Shown: positions 26,660 to 35,379, counted from the stretch's first letter. The stretch: DNA of 64,000 nucleotides from Nocardioides marmotae (GCF_013177455.1 NZ_CP053660.1:868001-932000), one strand, 5' to 3'. Numbers and translations are program-made. Notes: generated by a model not told the origin, from the sequence alone.

Positions 26660-26769
26660 CCGCTGGTTGAGCAGCGAAGGCCGGCGCCCCTCGCTGGTTG
26701 AGCAGGCGACCGCCAGCCCCACCCGCTGGTTGAGCAGCGAGCGCCAGCGAGCGTGTCGAAACCCGGTGA
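26660..26769. repeat. Dispersed GGTTGAGCAGC repeats, three copies
   Basis: CGCTGGTTGAGCAG(C)GA occurs at about 26661, 26692 and 26724. The last copy extends into 'GCGCCAGCGAGCGTGTCGAAACCCGGTGA', a longer element that recurs at 54314-54500. I recognise it as a widespread intergenic repeat of Nocardioides-like actinobacteria. Confidence 0.85.
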
Positions 26770-26869
26770 GCCGAGCTACGGCCTGTGCCGCGGTCATCCG
26801 CCTGCGCGGGCTCGTGTCGGCGTACGCCGGGGGTGCTGGTGGTGGTCGCGGCCTGCGGCTCCCGCCGGA

Positions 26870-26947
26870 CGGGCAGGCCCGGTCTACCAGGCCTGCGCTC
26901 GTGCCTCGCTCCGGCCCGCCAGACCCAACCACGACCGGGCCTGCCCG
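26870..26947. repeat. 15-bp inverted repeat with 48-bp spacer
   Basis: CGGGCAGGCCCGGTC (26870-26884) and GACCGGGCCTGCCCG (26933-26947) are perfect reverse complements. It could form a long stem in RNA or mark the ends of a small decayed element. Confidence 0.7.
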
Positions 26948-27010
26948 CCCGTCGTCCGCCTCCGGCCCCGACCTGCGCGGCGTACCCGTCCTCCGGCGGC
27001 TGTCACCCCC

Positions 27011-27058
27011 GGTCGTGTGCCTGGGAACGCGCTGCTCCGCGTCCTGGGGCACACGACC
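27011..27058. repeat. 48-bp two-tier palindrome, second copy of the GGTCGTGTGCC family
   Basis: Outer arms GGTCGTGTGCC/GGCACACGACC and inner arms ACGCG/CGCGT share the axis at 27034.5. Same outer word and layout as 9865-9918. Confidence 0.8.
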
Positions 27059-27114
27059 ACTGGGGACACGGCCGGCGTGGCCTCACCAGCCCCATCCGTC
27101 CCGTCGTTGACGCG

Positions 27115-27178
27115 ACCCCTGCACTTCTCAGGGGAGATCTGCCCCGATAAGTGCAGGGGTCCCCGGTTAACCGGGGAC
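27115..27178. repeat. Composite palindromic element (copy A)
   Basis: ACCCCTGCAC (27115-27124) pairs with GTGCAGGGGT (27151-27160), enclosing CAGGGGAGATCTGCCCCGA. It is followed by the perfect 20-bp palindrome GTCCCCGGTTAACCGGGGAC (27159-27178). A related element lies at 36301-36375. Confidence 0.8.
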
Positions 27179-27208
27179 TCCGACACCCGCGCCCCGCGGC
27201 GGCAAATG

Positions 27209-27292
27209 TTCATCAAGGGATGTCGCTGAATGGTCACTTCCCCAGGTGAGCTCCACGTGGGAAGTGCCGGTTCGGCTGCATACCTTGATGAA
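27209..27292. repeat. Nested inverted repeat
   Basis: TTCATCAAGG (27209-27218) pairs with CCTTGATGAA (27283-27292), and inside CACTTCCC (27235-27242) pairs with GGGAAGTG (27259-27266). The segment AAGTGCCGGTTCGGC within it recurs inverted at 41900-41914. Confidence 0.75.
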
Positions 27293-27297
27293 ACGAC

Positions 27298-27371
27298 GCG
27301 ACGAGCCCGCGCCGGTCAACCCGCGACGAGCCCACGCCGGTCAGCCCGCGCCGATCAGCCCACGCCGGTCA
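27298..27371. repeat. Degenerate tandem repeat reaching the DUF4349 stop codon
   Basis: Two 25-bp units (CGCGACGAGCCC(G/A)CGCCGGTCA(A/G)CC) and two shorter derivatives (CGCGCCGATCAGCC, CACGCCGGTCAGTCC). Confidence 0.75.
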
Positions 27372-28313
27372 GTCCGCGGCGACGGGCCGGCGACGCAGGC
27401 GCTTGAGGAGGAGCCAGGCCGGCAGGCCGAGCAGCAGCCCGGTGGCGAGGAACGGCAGCAGCGCGCCGGCCACGGTGGCGACCGCGAGGGCGGTGGCGAC
27501 CAGGCCGTGCCACCCGGCGGAGAGGCCGCTGAGGAAGCCGGCGTCGTCGTCGGCCTGCGCGGCCGCGGGCTCCCGGGGCGTCCGCTCGAGGGAGACGGTG
27601 ATCGTGGACATCGCGGTCTGGTCGGCGAGGTAGTCCTGCTGCTTCTCCAGGGATGCGAGGGCGGCCTGCCGGCGGGAGAGCTGGGCCTCGATGGCGACGA
27701 TGTCGCGGATCGACTGCGCCCGGTCCAGCAGCAGCTCGACCCGCCGGATGCTGCGGCGCTGGACCCGGACCCGGATGTCGACGTCGAGGACCTTGGTGGT
27801 CACGTCCTCGCTGGTCGTGCCGGCGGTGACCAGCTCCGCGGCCCCCTTCAGCGACTCGACGGCGTCGTCGAAGCGGTCGGAGGGGACCCGCAGCACGAGC
27901 CGGGACCGCTTGACCTCGCCGTCGTCGTCGGTCGCGGTCTGCTCCTCGGCGACCTCCCCGCCGTACCGGTCGACGACCTTCTGCACCTCGAAACGGGCCT
28001 CGCCGACGTCGTCGGCCCGCAGGGCGACGTTGCCGGTCGAGATCACCTTCCGAGCGGATGCGGCGTCCACGGCGTCCACGGCGGCGCTGCCGGCGGCGTC
28101 GTCGGCGACGAACCCGTTGGCCTCGCGGGCCGCCGCGGCGGGTGCCTCGCCCCCGTCGGAGCCCGAGGAGGCGGCGACGTCGGCGGTGGAGCCGGAGGAG
28201 TCGGAGTCCGACGCCCCGCCGCCGCAGCCGGTCAGCGCGGCGAGGGCGGCGAGGGTGGTGGCGGTGACGAGGGCGGCGGCGACCCGGTGGCCGGCCCGGC
28301 GGTACGTGGTCAT
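27369..28313 (-). CDS. DUF4349 domain lipoprotein
   Basis: 314 residues. Signal with lipobox LTGC (Cys near residue 30), a Ser/Asp/Ala-rich linker, then the DUF4349 region 'KVISTGNVALRADDVGEARFEVQKVVDRYGGEVAEEQT', 'LVLRVPSDRFDDAVESLKGAAELV' and a coiled-coil 'RDIVAIEAQLSRRQAALASLEKQQDYLADQT'. A C-terminal membrane helix pair (about 270-300) ends in a basic tail. The protein is anchored at both ends outside the membrane. Function unknown. Its ATG overlaps the stop of the LysR gene by 4 bp, an unusual operon partner for a regulator. Confidence 0.88.
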   Translation of the reverse strand: MTTYRRAGHRVAAALVTATTLAALAALTGCGGGASDSDSSGSTADVAASSGSDGGEAPAAAAREANGFVADDAAGSAAVDAVDAASARKVISTGNVALRADDVGEARFEVQKVVDRYGGEVAEEQTATDDDGEVKRSRLVLRVPSDRFDDAVESLKGAAELVTAGTTSEDVTTKVLDVDIRVRVQRRSIRRVELLLDRAQSIRDIVAIEAQLSRRQAALASLEKQQDYLADQTAMSTITVSLERTPREPAAAQADDDAGFLSGLSAGWHGLVATALAVATVAGALLPFLATGLLLGLPAWLLLKRLRRRPVAAD

Positions 28314-29257
28314 GCCGTCTGGGACGGCACGACCTCCATCACGGTTCCGGTGGGCTCCGGCGTACGACGCCCGCGCGCGACCTCGACGAGCGCGGCGCGC
28401 AGGTCGCGGACCCGCCCGGGCAGCTGGCCCTCGCGGTGGCGCAGCACCAGGGTCACGGCCGTCTCGTCGCCGGCGATCGGGCGGCAGACGAGCAGCCCGG
28501 TGCGCTCGAGCGGGTCGCCGACCACGCTGTAGTCGGGCAGCACGGTGATGCCGAGGCCCTCGGCGACCATCAGCTTGCCCATCTCGGCGCCGTCGGTGGT
28601 GTGGCAGCGTCGGGGCATCCGGCCCTCGAAGAGCCGGTGGGCGAAGCGGTGCATGAGGTAGCCCGCGCGCATCGCCACGAACCGCTCCTCGCGCAGCTGG
28701 TCGATGGTCACCGCGGGCTGGGCGGCCAGCGGGTGGCCGAGGGGGAGGACGACGACCGGGCGGCCGTGCACGAGCGCGGTACCGGCGAGGTCGGCGGGCG
28801 CGTCGTCCCCGGCGAGCACGTTGACCAGGCCGAGGTCGAGCGAGCCCTCGACGACGCCCTGGTGGATCTCGGGCTGCTGGGCGTCGAGCACCTCGACGGT
28901 CGCGCCGGGGTGCCGGTCCTGGAAGAGCCGCAGCGCCGGGACGAGGAGGGTGGAGGTGGCGGCGTTCACGGTGCCGATCCGCAGCAGCCGGGTCGCGGTG
29001 CCCTGGTCGCCGGCGGCCTGGCGGAGCCGGTCGACGGCCTCGAGCACGTCGACCATGTTCTGCAGCAGGTCCTGGCCCTGGCGGCTGATCCGGGCGCCGG
29101 AGCGGCGGCGGTCCAGCAGGGTGACGCCCAGCTCGCGCTCGAGCTTGGTGAGGGCCTCCGACAGCGCGGGCTGGGAGATGTGCAGCCGCTCGCTGGCCCG
29201 ACGCAGCGAGCCGTGCTGGGTCACGGCGGCGAGGTACTCCAGCTGTTCGATCCGCAC
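28310..29257 (-). CDS. LysR family transcriptional regulator
   Basis: 315 residues. The winged helix-turn-helix is at residues 1-60 ('MRIEQLEYLAAVTQHGSLRRASERLHISQPALS', here split by its GTG start), followed by the periplasmic-binding-like effector domain. GGAGGAG lies ahead of the GTG. It is divergent from the organosulfur operon and most likely activates it, as CysB/Cbl/SsuR-type LysR proteins do in other bacteria; this is inferred from position and the intergenic inverted repeat. Confidence 0.9.
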   Translation of the reverse strand: MRIEQLEYLAAVTQHGSLRRASERLHISQPALSEALTKLERELGVTLLDRRRSGARISRQGQDLLQNMVDVLEAVDRLRQAAGDQGTATRLLRIGTVNAATSTLLVPALRLFQDRHPGATVEVLDAQQPEIHQGVVEGSLDLGLVNVLAGDDAPADLAGTALVHGRPVVVLPLGHPLAAQPAVTIDQLREERFVAMRAGYLMHRFAHRLFEGRMPRRCHTTDGAEMGKLMVAEGLGITVLPDYSVVGDPLERTGLLVCRPIAGDETAVTLVLRHREGQLPGRVRDLRAALVEVARGRRTPEPTGTVMEVVPSQTA

Positions 29258-29299
29258 GAGGCTCCTCCAGCGAGGTCGCGAGCCCCGACAGGTGCTCGG

Positions 29300-29326
29300 T
29301 AAAGTCAGTCGACACGGTCGACTTTA
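29300..29326. promoter_or_regulatory. Likely LysR binding site
   Basis: TAAAGTC-13 bp-GACTTTA, perfect 7-bp arms; the centre also contains GTCGACACGGTCGAC. It starts 43 bp upstream of the lysR start and fits an autoregulatory LysR box. Confidence 0.5.
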
Positions 29327-29468
29327 GTGCAGGGTCGACGGCCCGTCGTGGCGCGGCGCGCGCGGCGGTGTCCGGCGGGCGCCGCGCACGGTCCGGTGGA
29401 AGGCCCTGCCTGTCACCCGCTCGCGGCTTCCTCGCGCGCTTCGGGCCGCGTCGGCTTGCACTCGGCGC

Positions 29469-29496
29469 TTATTTCGACCAATCTCATCGACATAGT
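29469..29496 (+). promoter_or_regulatory. Candidate promoter of the organosulfur operon
   Basis: An AT-rich patch unusual for this genome holds TTATTT (29469-29474) and CATAGT (29491-29496) 16 bases apart, ending 63 bases before the sfnB start. The remaining 29258-29559 gap shows only the LysR site. Confidence 0.35.
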
Positions 29497-29559
29497 CATC
29501 AAGGCTCGAGCATCCCGGAGCGCCAGCAACGCCCCACGGACCAGGAAGGTGGACCGACC

Positions 29560-30804
29560 GTGTCGACGAACCTCGCGTCCGATGACCCCCAGACCGGCTC
29601 GTTCGCGGTGATCGGCGCCGGCCGGGTGCCGGTGCTCGACGCCGGCGCGGCGATCGAGGTGGCCACCAAGATCGGCCGCCGTCTCGCCGACGGTGCCGCC
29701 GAGCGCGACGCCGAGCGGGTCCTCCCCGCCGAGGAGGTCGACCTCCTCACCTCCTCCGGCCTGCTCGCGATCACCGTGCCCGCCGAGCACGGCGGCCCCG
29801 ACCTCCCCACCTCCGTGGTCACCGAGGTCTTCCGCCTCCTCGCGGCCGGGGACCCGAGCATCGCCCAGATCCCGCACAGCCACTTCGTGTACGTCAACGC
29901 GCTGCGCCACCGCGGCACGCCGGCGCAGCAGGCGTTCTTCTTCGGCGAGGTGCTCGCCGGCAAGCGGTTCGGCAACGCCCAGTCCGAGGTCGGCACCGCC
30001 CATGTGCGCGAGCACCGCACCACGCTGACCCCCGCCGCCGACGGCGGCTGGCTGCTGAACGGCGAGAAGGGCTACAGCACCGGCGCGCTCTTCGCCGACT
30101 GGATCCCCGTGCTCGCCCACCTCGGCGTCGACGGGCCGATGCACGTCGCCTGGGTCGAGCGGAGCGCCCCGGGCATGACGATCGTCGACGACTGGGACGG
30201 CATGGGGCAGCGGACCACCGCGAGCGGCACGGTGCGCCTGGCCGGCGTGCGCGTCGACGACGCGCGGATCACCCCCTACCACCTCACCTTCGAGGGCCCC
30301 CAGACGTACGGCGCCTTCGCGCAGGTGCTCCACGCCGCGCTCGACGCCGGCATCGCCCGCGCCGCGCTGAGCGAGGCCGCGGCCTTCGTGACCAGCAGGT
30401 CCCGGCCCTACCCCGACGCCGGCGTGCAGCGCCACGCCGACGACCCGCTGGTCGTCCACGCCTTCGGCCAGATGGAGGTGCAGGTCCGCGCCTGCGAGGC
30501 GCTCCTCGCCGAGGCGGCCCGCGCGGTCGACCGCGCGAACGCCGACCTCACCGAGGAGTCCGCCGGCCGGGCCAGCCTCGCCGTCGCCGCGGCCCGCGCC
30601 TCGACGACGCAGGCCTCGGTGGAGGTCTCCAGCCGGCTCTTCGAGGTCGCCGGCACCCGCTCGGCGCTCGACGGCCTCAACCTGCACCGGCACTGGCGCA
30701 ACGCCCGCACGCACACGCTCCACGACCCGGCCGCCTGGAAGGTCCAGCACCTCGGGCGGCACGCCCTCGACGGGGTGTTCCCGCCCAACCACGGCCAGGT
30801 CTGA
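29560..30804 (+). CDS. SfnB-family acyl-CoA dehydrogenase-like sulfur acquisition oxidoreductase
   Basis: 414 residues with the acyl-CoA dehydrogenase fold: 'LTSSGLLAITVPAEHGGPDLPTSVV' near residues 60-85, 'LNGEKGYSTGALFADWI' in the middle beta-domain and a long helical C-terminus ending 'HTLHDPAAWKVQHLG'. The gene order with SsuD and flavin reductases identifies the SfnB/DszC-like group of FMNH2-dependent monooxygenases used to oxidise sulfones and related organosulfur compounds. Start GTG 29560 follows AGGAAGGTGG. It leads a four-gene operon. Confidence 0.82.
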   Translation: MSTNLASDDPQTGSFAVIGAGRVPVLDAGAAIEVATKIGRRLADGAAERDAERVLPAEEVDLLTSSGLLAITVPAEHGGPDLPTSVVTEVFRLLAAGDPSIAQIPHSHFVYVNALRHRGTPAQQAFFFGEVLAGKRFGNAQSEVGTAHVREHRTTLTPAADGGWLLNGEKGYSTGALFADWIPVLAHLGVDGPMHVAWVERSAPGMTIVDDWDGMGQRTTASGTVRLAGVRVDDARITPYHLTFEGPQTYGAFAQVLHAALDAGIARAALSEAAAFVTSRSRPYPDAGVQRHADDPLVVHAFGQMEVQVRACEALLAEAARAVDRANADLTEESAGRASLAVAAARASTTQASVEVSSRLFEVAGTRSALDGLNLHRHWRNARTHTLHDPAAWKVQHLGRHALDGVFPPNHGQV

Positions 30805-30881
30805 GCACCTCGGTTCCCAGCCCGGTTCCCACCCGCGGCCCCCACGCGACGTACCCGCACCGCACCCACAGGAGTGACGAG

Positions 30882-32045
30882 ATGTCCTTGAAGTTCCACT
30901 GGTTCCTGCCCACCAACGGCGGCGACGGCCGGCAGGTCGTCGGCGGCGGCCACGGCGTGTCCGCCGGCGCCGCCGGCCGGCCCGCGACCGTGCCGTACCT
31001 CGGCCAGATCGCGCGCAGCGCCGAGCAGCTCGGCTTCGAGGCCGCGCTCACCCCGACCGGTGCCTGGTGCGAGGACGCCTGGGTGTCCACCGCGATGCTC
31101 AGCAGCCTCTCGGAGCGGCTGAAGTTCCTCGTCGCGCTCCGACCCGGGCTGACCGCGCCGTTCCTGGCCGCGCAGATGGCCGGCACCTTCCAGAACCTCT
31201 CCGGCGGCCGGCTGCTGCTCAACGTCGTCACCGGCGGGGAGAGTCACGAGCAGCGGATGTTCGGTGACTTCCTGGACAAGGACGGCCGCTACGAGCGCGC
31301 CGATGAGTTCCTGCACATCGTGCGGGCGCTGTGGCGGGGGGAGACGGTGACCTTCACCGGCAAGCACCACTCCGTCGAGGACGCCTACCTCGCCCAGCGC
31401 CCCGACCCGCTGCCGGAGATCTACTTCGGCGGCTCCTCGCCGGCCGCCGGCACGGTCGCGGCCAAGCACGCCGACGTCTACCTCACCTGGGGCGAGCCGC
31501 CGGCCGCCGTCGCGGAGAAGATCGACTGGATCAAGGGCCTGGCCAAGGCGGAGGGCCGCGAGATGCGGTTCGGCATCCGCCTGCACACCATCGCCCGCGA
31601 CACCTCCGAGGCGGCGTGGGCCGAGGCGGACCGGCTGCTCGCCGGCATCGACGACGAGCAGATCGCGAAGGTCCAGGCGGGGCTCAAGCGCAGCGAGTCG
31701 GTGGGCCAGCAGAAGATGCTCGAGCTCAACGGCGGCAGCAAGGAGGGCCTGGAGATCCACCCGAACCTGTGGGCGGGCGTCGGCCTGGTCCGCGGCGGCG
31801 CCGGCACCGCGATGGTCGGCAGCCACAGCGAGATCGCCGACCTCGTCGAGCAGTACGTCGCGGTCGGCATCGAGGAGTTCGTGCTCTCCGGCTACCCGCA
31901 CCTGGAGGAGTCCTACTGGTTCGGCGAGGGCGTCCTGCCCGAGCTCACGCGCCGCGGGCTCTGGCAGCACCCGGCCCCGCAGGCCACCGGGTCGGCCGCC
32001 GTCCCGTTCGGCGCCGCCGGAGGGGCGAGCAGGGCGGCCTCGTGA
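30882..32045 (+). CDS. ssuD: FMNH2-dependent alkanesulfonate monooxygenase
   Basis: 387 residues, luciferase-like. The N-terminus 'LKFHWFLPTNGGDGR', 'ALTPTGAWCEDAWV', 'GRLLLNVVTGG' and 'YLTWGEPPAAVAEKI' are SsuD/SfnG hallmarks. It cleaves C1-C14 alkanesulfonates (or methanesulfonate/dimethylsulfone derivatives) to aldehyde and sulfite using reduced FMN from a partner reductase. An AGGAG site precedes the ATG, and the stop overlaps the next GTG start (GTGA). Confidence 0.92.
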   Translation: MSLKFHWFLPTNGGDGRQVVGGGHGVSAGAAGRPATVPYLGQIARSAEQLGFEAALTPTGAWCEDAWVSTAMLSSLSERLKFLVALRPGLTAPFLAAQMAGTFQNLSGGRLLLNVVTGGESHEQRMFGDFLDKDGRYERADEFLHIVRALWRGETVTFTGKHHSVEDAYLAQRPDPLPEIYFGGSSPAAGTVAAKHADVYLTWGEPPAAVAEKIDWIKGLAKAEGREMRFGIRLHTIARDTSEAAWAEADRLLAGIDDEQIAKVQAGLKRSESVGQQKMLELNGGSKEGLEIHPNLWAGVGLVRGGAGTAMVGSHSEIADLVEQYVAVGIEEFVLSGYPHLEESYWFGEGVLPELTRRGLWQHPAPQATGSAAVPFGAAGGASRAAS

Positions 32046-32569
32046 CCGGGACAGCGACCGGCCTCGGGAGGGTCGCCGTCGTCGTCGGGAACCCCAAGCC
32101 GGCCTCGCGCACCCTGCACGCCGCGACGTACGTCGCCCGCGAGCTGTCCGGCGCCGACCCCGACCTGGTGGTCGACCTGGCCGTCCTCGGCCCGGCGCTC
32201 CTGGACTGGTCGGACGCCGAGGTGCGCGGGCTGGTCGAGGAGGTCGGCGCCGCGGACCTGGTCGTCGTGGCCAGCCCGACCTACAAGGCGACGTACACCG
32301 GGCTGCTCAAGCTCTTCCTCGACCGGTTCTCCACCACGGGCCTGCGCGGCGTGGCCGTCCCGCTGATGCTCGGCGCCGGCCCGGCCCACGCGCTGGCGCC
32401 CGAGGTCGCGCTGCGGCCGCTGCTGACCGAGATCGGCGGCACCGTGCCGACCCGTGCGCTCTACGTGCTCGACGACGCCCACGACGACCCCGCGGCGTAC
32501 GCCGCGTGGCTGGCCGAGGCCCGCCCTCGCGTCGCCGCCGCCCTCTCCCGGACAGGAGCCCCCGCATGA
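32042..32569 (+). CDS. NADPH-dependent FMN reductase (SsuE-like)
   Basis: 175 residues with the flavodoxin-like motif 'VVVGNPKPASRTLHAATYVA' at the N-terminus and 'LVVVASPTYKATYTGLLKLFLDRF' in the middle, which is the FMN-binding loop of SsuE/MsuE reductases. It supplies FMNH2 to SsuD and the SfnB-like enzyme. It overlaps the genes on both sides by 4 bp. The SsuE call rests on motif and context. Confidence 0.88.
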   Translation: MTGTATGLGRVAVVVGNPKPASRTLHAATYVARELSGADPDLVVDLAVLGPALLDWSDAEVRGLVEEVGAADLVVVASPTYKATYTGLLKLFLDRFSTTGLRGVAVPLMLGAGPAHALAPEVALRPLLTEIGGTVPTRALYVLDDAHDDPAAYAAWLAEARPRVAAALSRTGAPA

Positions 32570-33105
32570 CCACCGCACCGACCGGGCAGCCGATCGCCGG
32601 CGTCACGCCCCTGACGACCAACCAGGACCTCGACCCGACCCGGCTGCGGGAGGCGTTCGGGATCTTCCCGACCGGTGTCGTGGCCGTCGCCGCCGAGGTG
32701 GACGGCGAGCCGGTCGGCCTGGCCGCCAGCTCGTTCACCTCGGTGAGCCTGGACCCGCCGCTGGTGTCGTTCTCGGTCGCCAACACCTCCAAGACCTGGC
32801 CGACGCTGCGGCGGGCCGCGCACCTCGGGGTCACCATCCTCGCCTCGCACCAGGGCACGATCTGCCGCCAGCTCGCCGGGCCGGTCGCAGAGCGCTTCAC
32901 CGGCATCGGGCTGCACACCACCGAGGACGGCGCGGTGCTGCTCGACGAGGGCCTGGCCCGCTTCGACTGCTCCATCCACGAGGAGGTCGTCGCCGGCGAC
33001 CACACGCTCGTGCTCCTGCGCCTGCATTCGGTGGAGAGCGCGGACACCTCCCTGCCGCTGGTCTTCCACCGCTCCGGCTTCGGCCGGCTCGAGGCCAGCG
33101 CCTGA
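32566..33105 (+). CDS. Flavin reductase family protein (HpaC/DszD-like)
   Basis: 179 residues with the split-barrel signature 'LREAFGIFPTGVVAVAAEVDGEPVGLAASSFTSVSLDPPLVSF' (divided across residues 24-66) and 'HTLVLLRLHSVE'. It reduces free FMN/FAD with NAD(P)H. A second, unrelated reductase in the same operon suggests that each monooxygenase has its own partner. AGGAG lies 7 bases ahead of the ATG, which also overlaps the previous stop. Confidence 0.88.
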   Translation: MTTAPTGQPIAGVTPLTTNQDLDPTRLREAFGIFPTGVVAVAAEVDGEPVGLAASSFTSVSLDPPLVSFSVANTSKTWPTLRRAAHLGVTILASHQGTICRQLAGPVAERFTGIGLHTTEDGAVLLDEGLARFDCSIHEEVVAGDHTLVLLRLHSVESADTSLPLVFHRSGFGRLEASA

Positions 33106-33122
33106 GCGGTGCCCACAGCCGC

Positions 33123-33128
33123 CTAGCC
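33123..33128 (+). promoter_or_regulatory. Leaderless -10 element for cgoX
   Basis: TAGCCT ends 7 bases before the GTG at 33136, so cgoX has its own promoter apart from the sulfur operon 30 bp upstream. Confidence 0.55.
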
Positions 33129-33135
33129 TGGGGCC

Positions 33136-34500
33136 GTGGGTAGCCCTCGCCGCACCGTCGTCGTCGGGGCCGGCATCGCCGGCCTCACCGCAGCCCACGA
33201 CCTCGCCGCCGCCGGCGACGAGGTCGTGGTGCTCGAGGCCACCGGGGAGGTCGGCGGCAAGATCCGCCGCACCGAGGTCGCCGGCACGGTCGTCGACGTC
33301 GGCGCCGAGGCGATGCTCAACCGCCGCCCCGAGGGCGTCGACCTGGCCCGCGAGCTCGGCCTCGAGGTCGAGCACCCGGCGCTGGCGGCCTCCCGGATCT
33401 GGACCCGCGGTGCCCTGCGCCCGCTGCCCCGCTCGCTCATGGGCGTTCCGCTCGACCTCGACCAGCTCGCCTCCTCCGGCGTGCTCAGCGAGGAGGGTCT
33501 GGCCCGGGTCCGCGCCGAGCCGTCGCTCGGCCCCGAGGAGGTCCGCGGCGACGTCTCCGTGGGCGACCTCGTCGACCGGCGCTTCGGCCCGGAGGTCACC
33601 GACCGGCTGGTCGAGCCGCTGCTCGGCGGGGTCTACGCGGGCCGGGCCCGGGAGATCTCGGCCCGGGCCGCGGTCCCGCAGCTGGTCGCGTACGCCGCCC
33701 GCGGCTCGATCCTCGAGCAGGCGGCGGCCGTGCCGACGACGTACGACGCCCCCGTCTTCGCCGGCCTCCCCGGCGGCATGGGCCGGCTGCCCGAGGCGCT
33801 CGCCGCGCGGCTGCCGGTGCGGCTCGGGGTCACCGTGCGCGCGCTCGCCCACCGCGCCGGCGGCGGCTTCGCGCTGACCTGCGGGGCGACCACGGCGCCC
33901 GAGCTGGTCGAGGCCGACGCCGTCGTGCTGGCCACGCCCGCCGCGCCGACCGCCCGGCTGCTCGGCGAGGTCGCGCCGGTCGCCGCGGCGGAGGTGGCCG
34001 GGATCGAGACCGCCTCGGTGGTCGTGGTGACCTTCGCCTTCCGCGTCGCGGACGCCGCCCCCGTCGTCGACGCCGGCTCCTCGGGCTTCCTGGTGCCGCC
34101 TGTCGAGGGGCGGCGGATCAAGGCCTCGACCTTCTCCTTCGCCAAGTGGGACTGGGTGCGCGCGGCCGGCGCCGAGCAGGGGCTGGTGCACCTGCGCACC
34201 TCGCTGGGCCGGCACGGCGACGAGGTCGCGCTGCAGGCGACCGACGAGGAGCTCGTCGCGTGGTCGCTGGTCGAGCTCGCCGAGGCCACCGGGCTCACCG
34301 CGCGGCCGGTGGACGTGCACGTGCAGCGGTGGGGCGGCGGCCTCCCGCAGTACGCCGTCGGCCACCTCGACCGGGTCGCCCGGGCCCGGGCGGCCCTGGA
34401 CGCGGTCCCCGGGCTGGCGGTCTGCGGGGCGTCGTACGACGGGGTCGGGATCCCCGCCGTCATCGCCTCCGCGCACCGCGCCGTGCGCGACCTGGGGTGA
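33136..34500 (+). CDS. hemG: Protoporphyrinogen/coproporphyrinogen oxidase (HemG/HemY type)
   Basis: 454-residue FAD protein: '[20 protein letters not shown]' at the start, '[14 protein letters not shown]' and '[19 protein letters not shown]' at the FAD C-terminal site. In actinobacteria this enzyme (also named CgoX or HemY) oxidises coproporphyrinogen III to coproporphyrin III with oxygen. HemQ follows after 46 bp, completing two of the three terminal steps; the ferrochelatase (CpfC) is not in the window. GTG start fixed by the -10 element. Confidence 0.9.
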   Translation: MGSPRRTVVVGAGIAGLTAAHDLAAAGDEVVVLEATGEVGGKIRRTEVAGTVVDVGAEAMLNRRPEGVDLARELGLEVEHPALAASRIWTRGALRPLPRSLMGVPLDLDQLASSGVLSEEGLARVRAEPSLGPEEVRGDVSVGDLVDRRFGPEVTDRLVEPLLGGVYAGRAREISARAAVPQLVAYAARGSILEQAAAVPTTYDAPVFAGLPGGMGRLPEALAARLPVRLGVTVRALAHRAGGGFALTCGATTAPELVEADAVVLATPAAPTARLLGEVAPVAAAEVAGIETASVVVVTFAFRVADAAPVVDAGSSGFLVPPVEGRRIKASTFSFAKWDWVRAAGAEQGLVHLRTSLGRHGDEVALQATDEELVAWSLVELAEATGLTARPVDVHVQRWGGGLPQYAVGHLDRVARARAALDAVPGLAVCGASYDGVGIPAVIASAHRAVRDLG

Positions 34501-34534
34501 TCGGGTCGACAGCGGGCGGCGGGAGGCGGACCGG

Positions 34535-34540
34535 CACAAT
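34535..34540 (+). promoter_or_regulatory. Leaderless -10-like element for hemQ
   Basis: CACAAT ends 6 bases before the ATG at 34547; first base deviates from TAnnnT. Confidence 0.4.
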
Positions 34541-34546
34541 GGAGCC

Positions 34547-35266
34547 ATGACCGAGACCGCCCCTGACACCAAGTCGAACGCCGCCCGGGTCCGCGAGATC
34601 AACGACTCGATCCGCTACACGATGTGGTCGGTCTTCCGGCTGCGCGACGTCCTCGGCGACGCCGACCGCGCGGCCGAGGGCGCGGAGGTCGAGAAGCTCT
34701 TCGCCGAGCTCGCCGAGGGCGACGTCGTGGTGCGCGGCGTGTACGACGTCAGCGGCCTGCGCGCCGACGCCGACGTCATGGTCTGGTGGCACGCCGCCGA
34801 CTCCCAGGACCTCCAGGCGGCCTACCACCGCTTCCGCCGCACGGCCTTCGGCTCCCGCCTGGAGCCGGTGTGGTCGCAGATGGCGCTGCACCGCCCCGCG
34901 GAGTTCAACAAGAGCCACGTCCCGGCGTTCCTCAACGACGAGGAGCCCAAGCGGCACATCTGCGTCTACCCGTTCGTCCGCTCCTACGAGTGGTACCTCC
35001 TCGACGACGGCGAGCGCCGCCGGATGCTCGCCGAGCACGGCAAGATGGCCCGCGACTACGTCGACGTCCGCGCCAACACCGTCGCGAGCTTCGCCCTCGG
35101 CGACTACGAGTGGATGCTCGCCTTCGAGGCCGACGAGCTCTACCGGATCGTGGACCTGATGCGGCACCTGCGCGGCTCCGACGCCCGCCGCCACGTCCGC
35201 GAGGAGGTGCCGTTCTACACCGGCGCGCTCACCCCGGTCGCCGAGCTGGTCGACCGCCTGCCCTGA
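34547..35266 (+). CDS. hemQ: Coproheme decarboxylase HemQ/ChdC
   Basis: 239 residues of the chlorite dismutase-like family. '[16 protein letters not shown]' at the N-terminus, '[20 protein letters not shown]' with the catalytic-type Tyr, '[19 protein letters not shown]' with the proximal His, and '[12 protein letters not shown]' are the known conserved blocks. It removes two propionates from coproheme with peroxide to make heme b. The actinobacterial context and missing chlorite operon rule out a true chlorite dismutase. Confidence 0.93.
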   Translation: MTETAPDTKSNAARVREINDSIRYTMWSVFRLRDVLGDADRAAEGAEVEKLFAELAEGDVVVRGVYDVSGLRADADVMVWWHAADSQDLQAAYHRFRRTAFGSRLEPVWSQMALHRPAEFNKSHVPAFLNDEEPKRHICVYPFVRSYEWYLLDDGERRRMLAEHGKMARDYVDVRANTVASFALGDYEWMLAFEADELYRIVDLMRHLRGSDARRHVREEVPFYTGALTPVAELVDRLP

Positions 35267-35283
35267 TCGCCTGCCCCTGATCG

Positions 35284-35331
35284 CCTCGTGATGCCCAGCG
35301 TGCGCCAGGGCGCACGCTGAGCATCACGAGG
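35284..35331. terminator. 48-bp two-tier palindrome after hemQ
   Basis: CCTCGTGATGC (35284-35294) pairs with GCATCACGAGG (35321-35331), and AGCGTGCGCC (35297-35306) with GGCGCACGCT (35309-35318); only a 2-base internal mismatch interrupts. It starts 18 bases after the hemQ stop and would make a very stable hairpin. Confidence 0.7.
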
Positions 35332-35379
35332 CCGGGCGGGAGGCCGGAACCGCGGCGGTGGGGACGGCGTCGTACGGGC

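Larger units (their letters stand above)
26615..27368. other. 754-bp gene-free region full of repeats
   Basis: I see no convincing gene. It holds GGTTGAGCAGC repeats (26660-26769), a long inverted repeat (26870-26947), a two-tier palindrome (27011-27058), the ACCCCTGCAC/GTCCCCGG element (27115-27178), a nested inverted repeat (27209-27292) and short tandem repeats (27298-27371). It lies between convergent hemE and the DUF4349 gene. Confidence 0.8.

Noticed and set aside
26615..27368. Genes for Arg/Pro-rich proteins in the repeat island
   Set aside because: Open frames on both strands are shaped by the repeats, lack a ribosome site and show no consistent codon bias.
29327..29559. Riboswitch or cysteine attenuator before the sulfur operon
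   Set aside because: No SAM-type riboswitch motif and no Cys-rich small open frame could be found.
34547..35266. Chlorite dismutase
   Set aside because: Heme-pathway neighbour and actinobacterial HemQ sequence blocks indicate coproheme decarboxylase.
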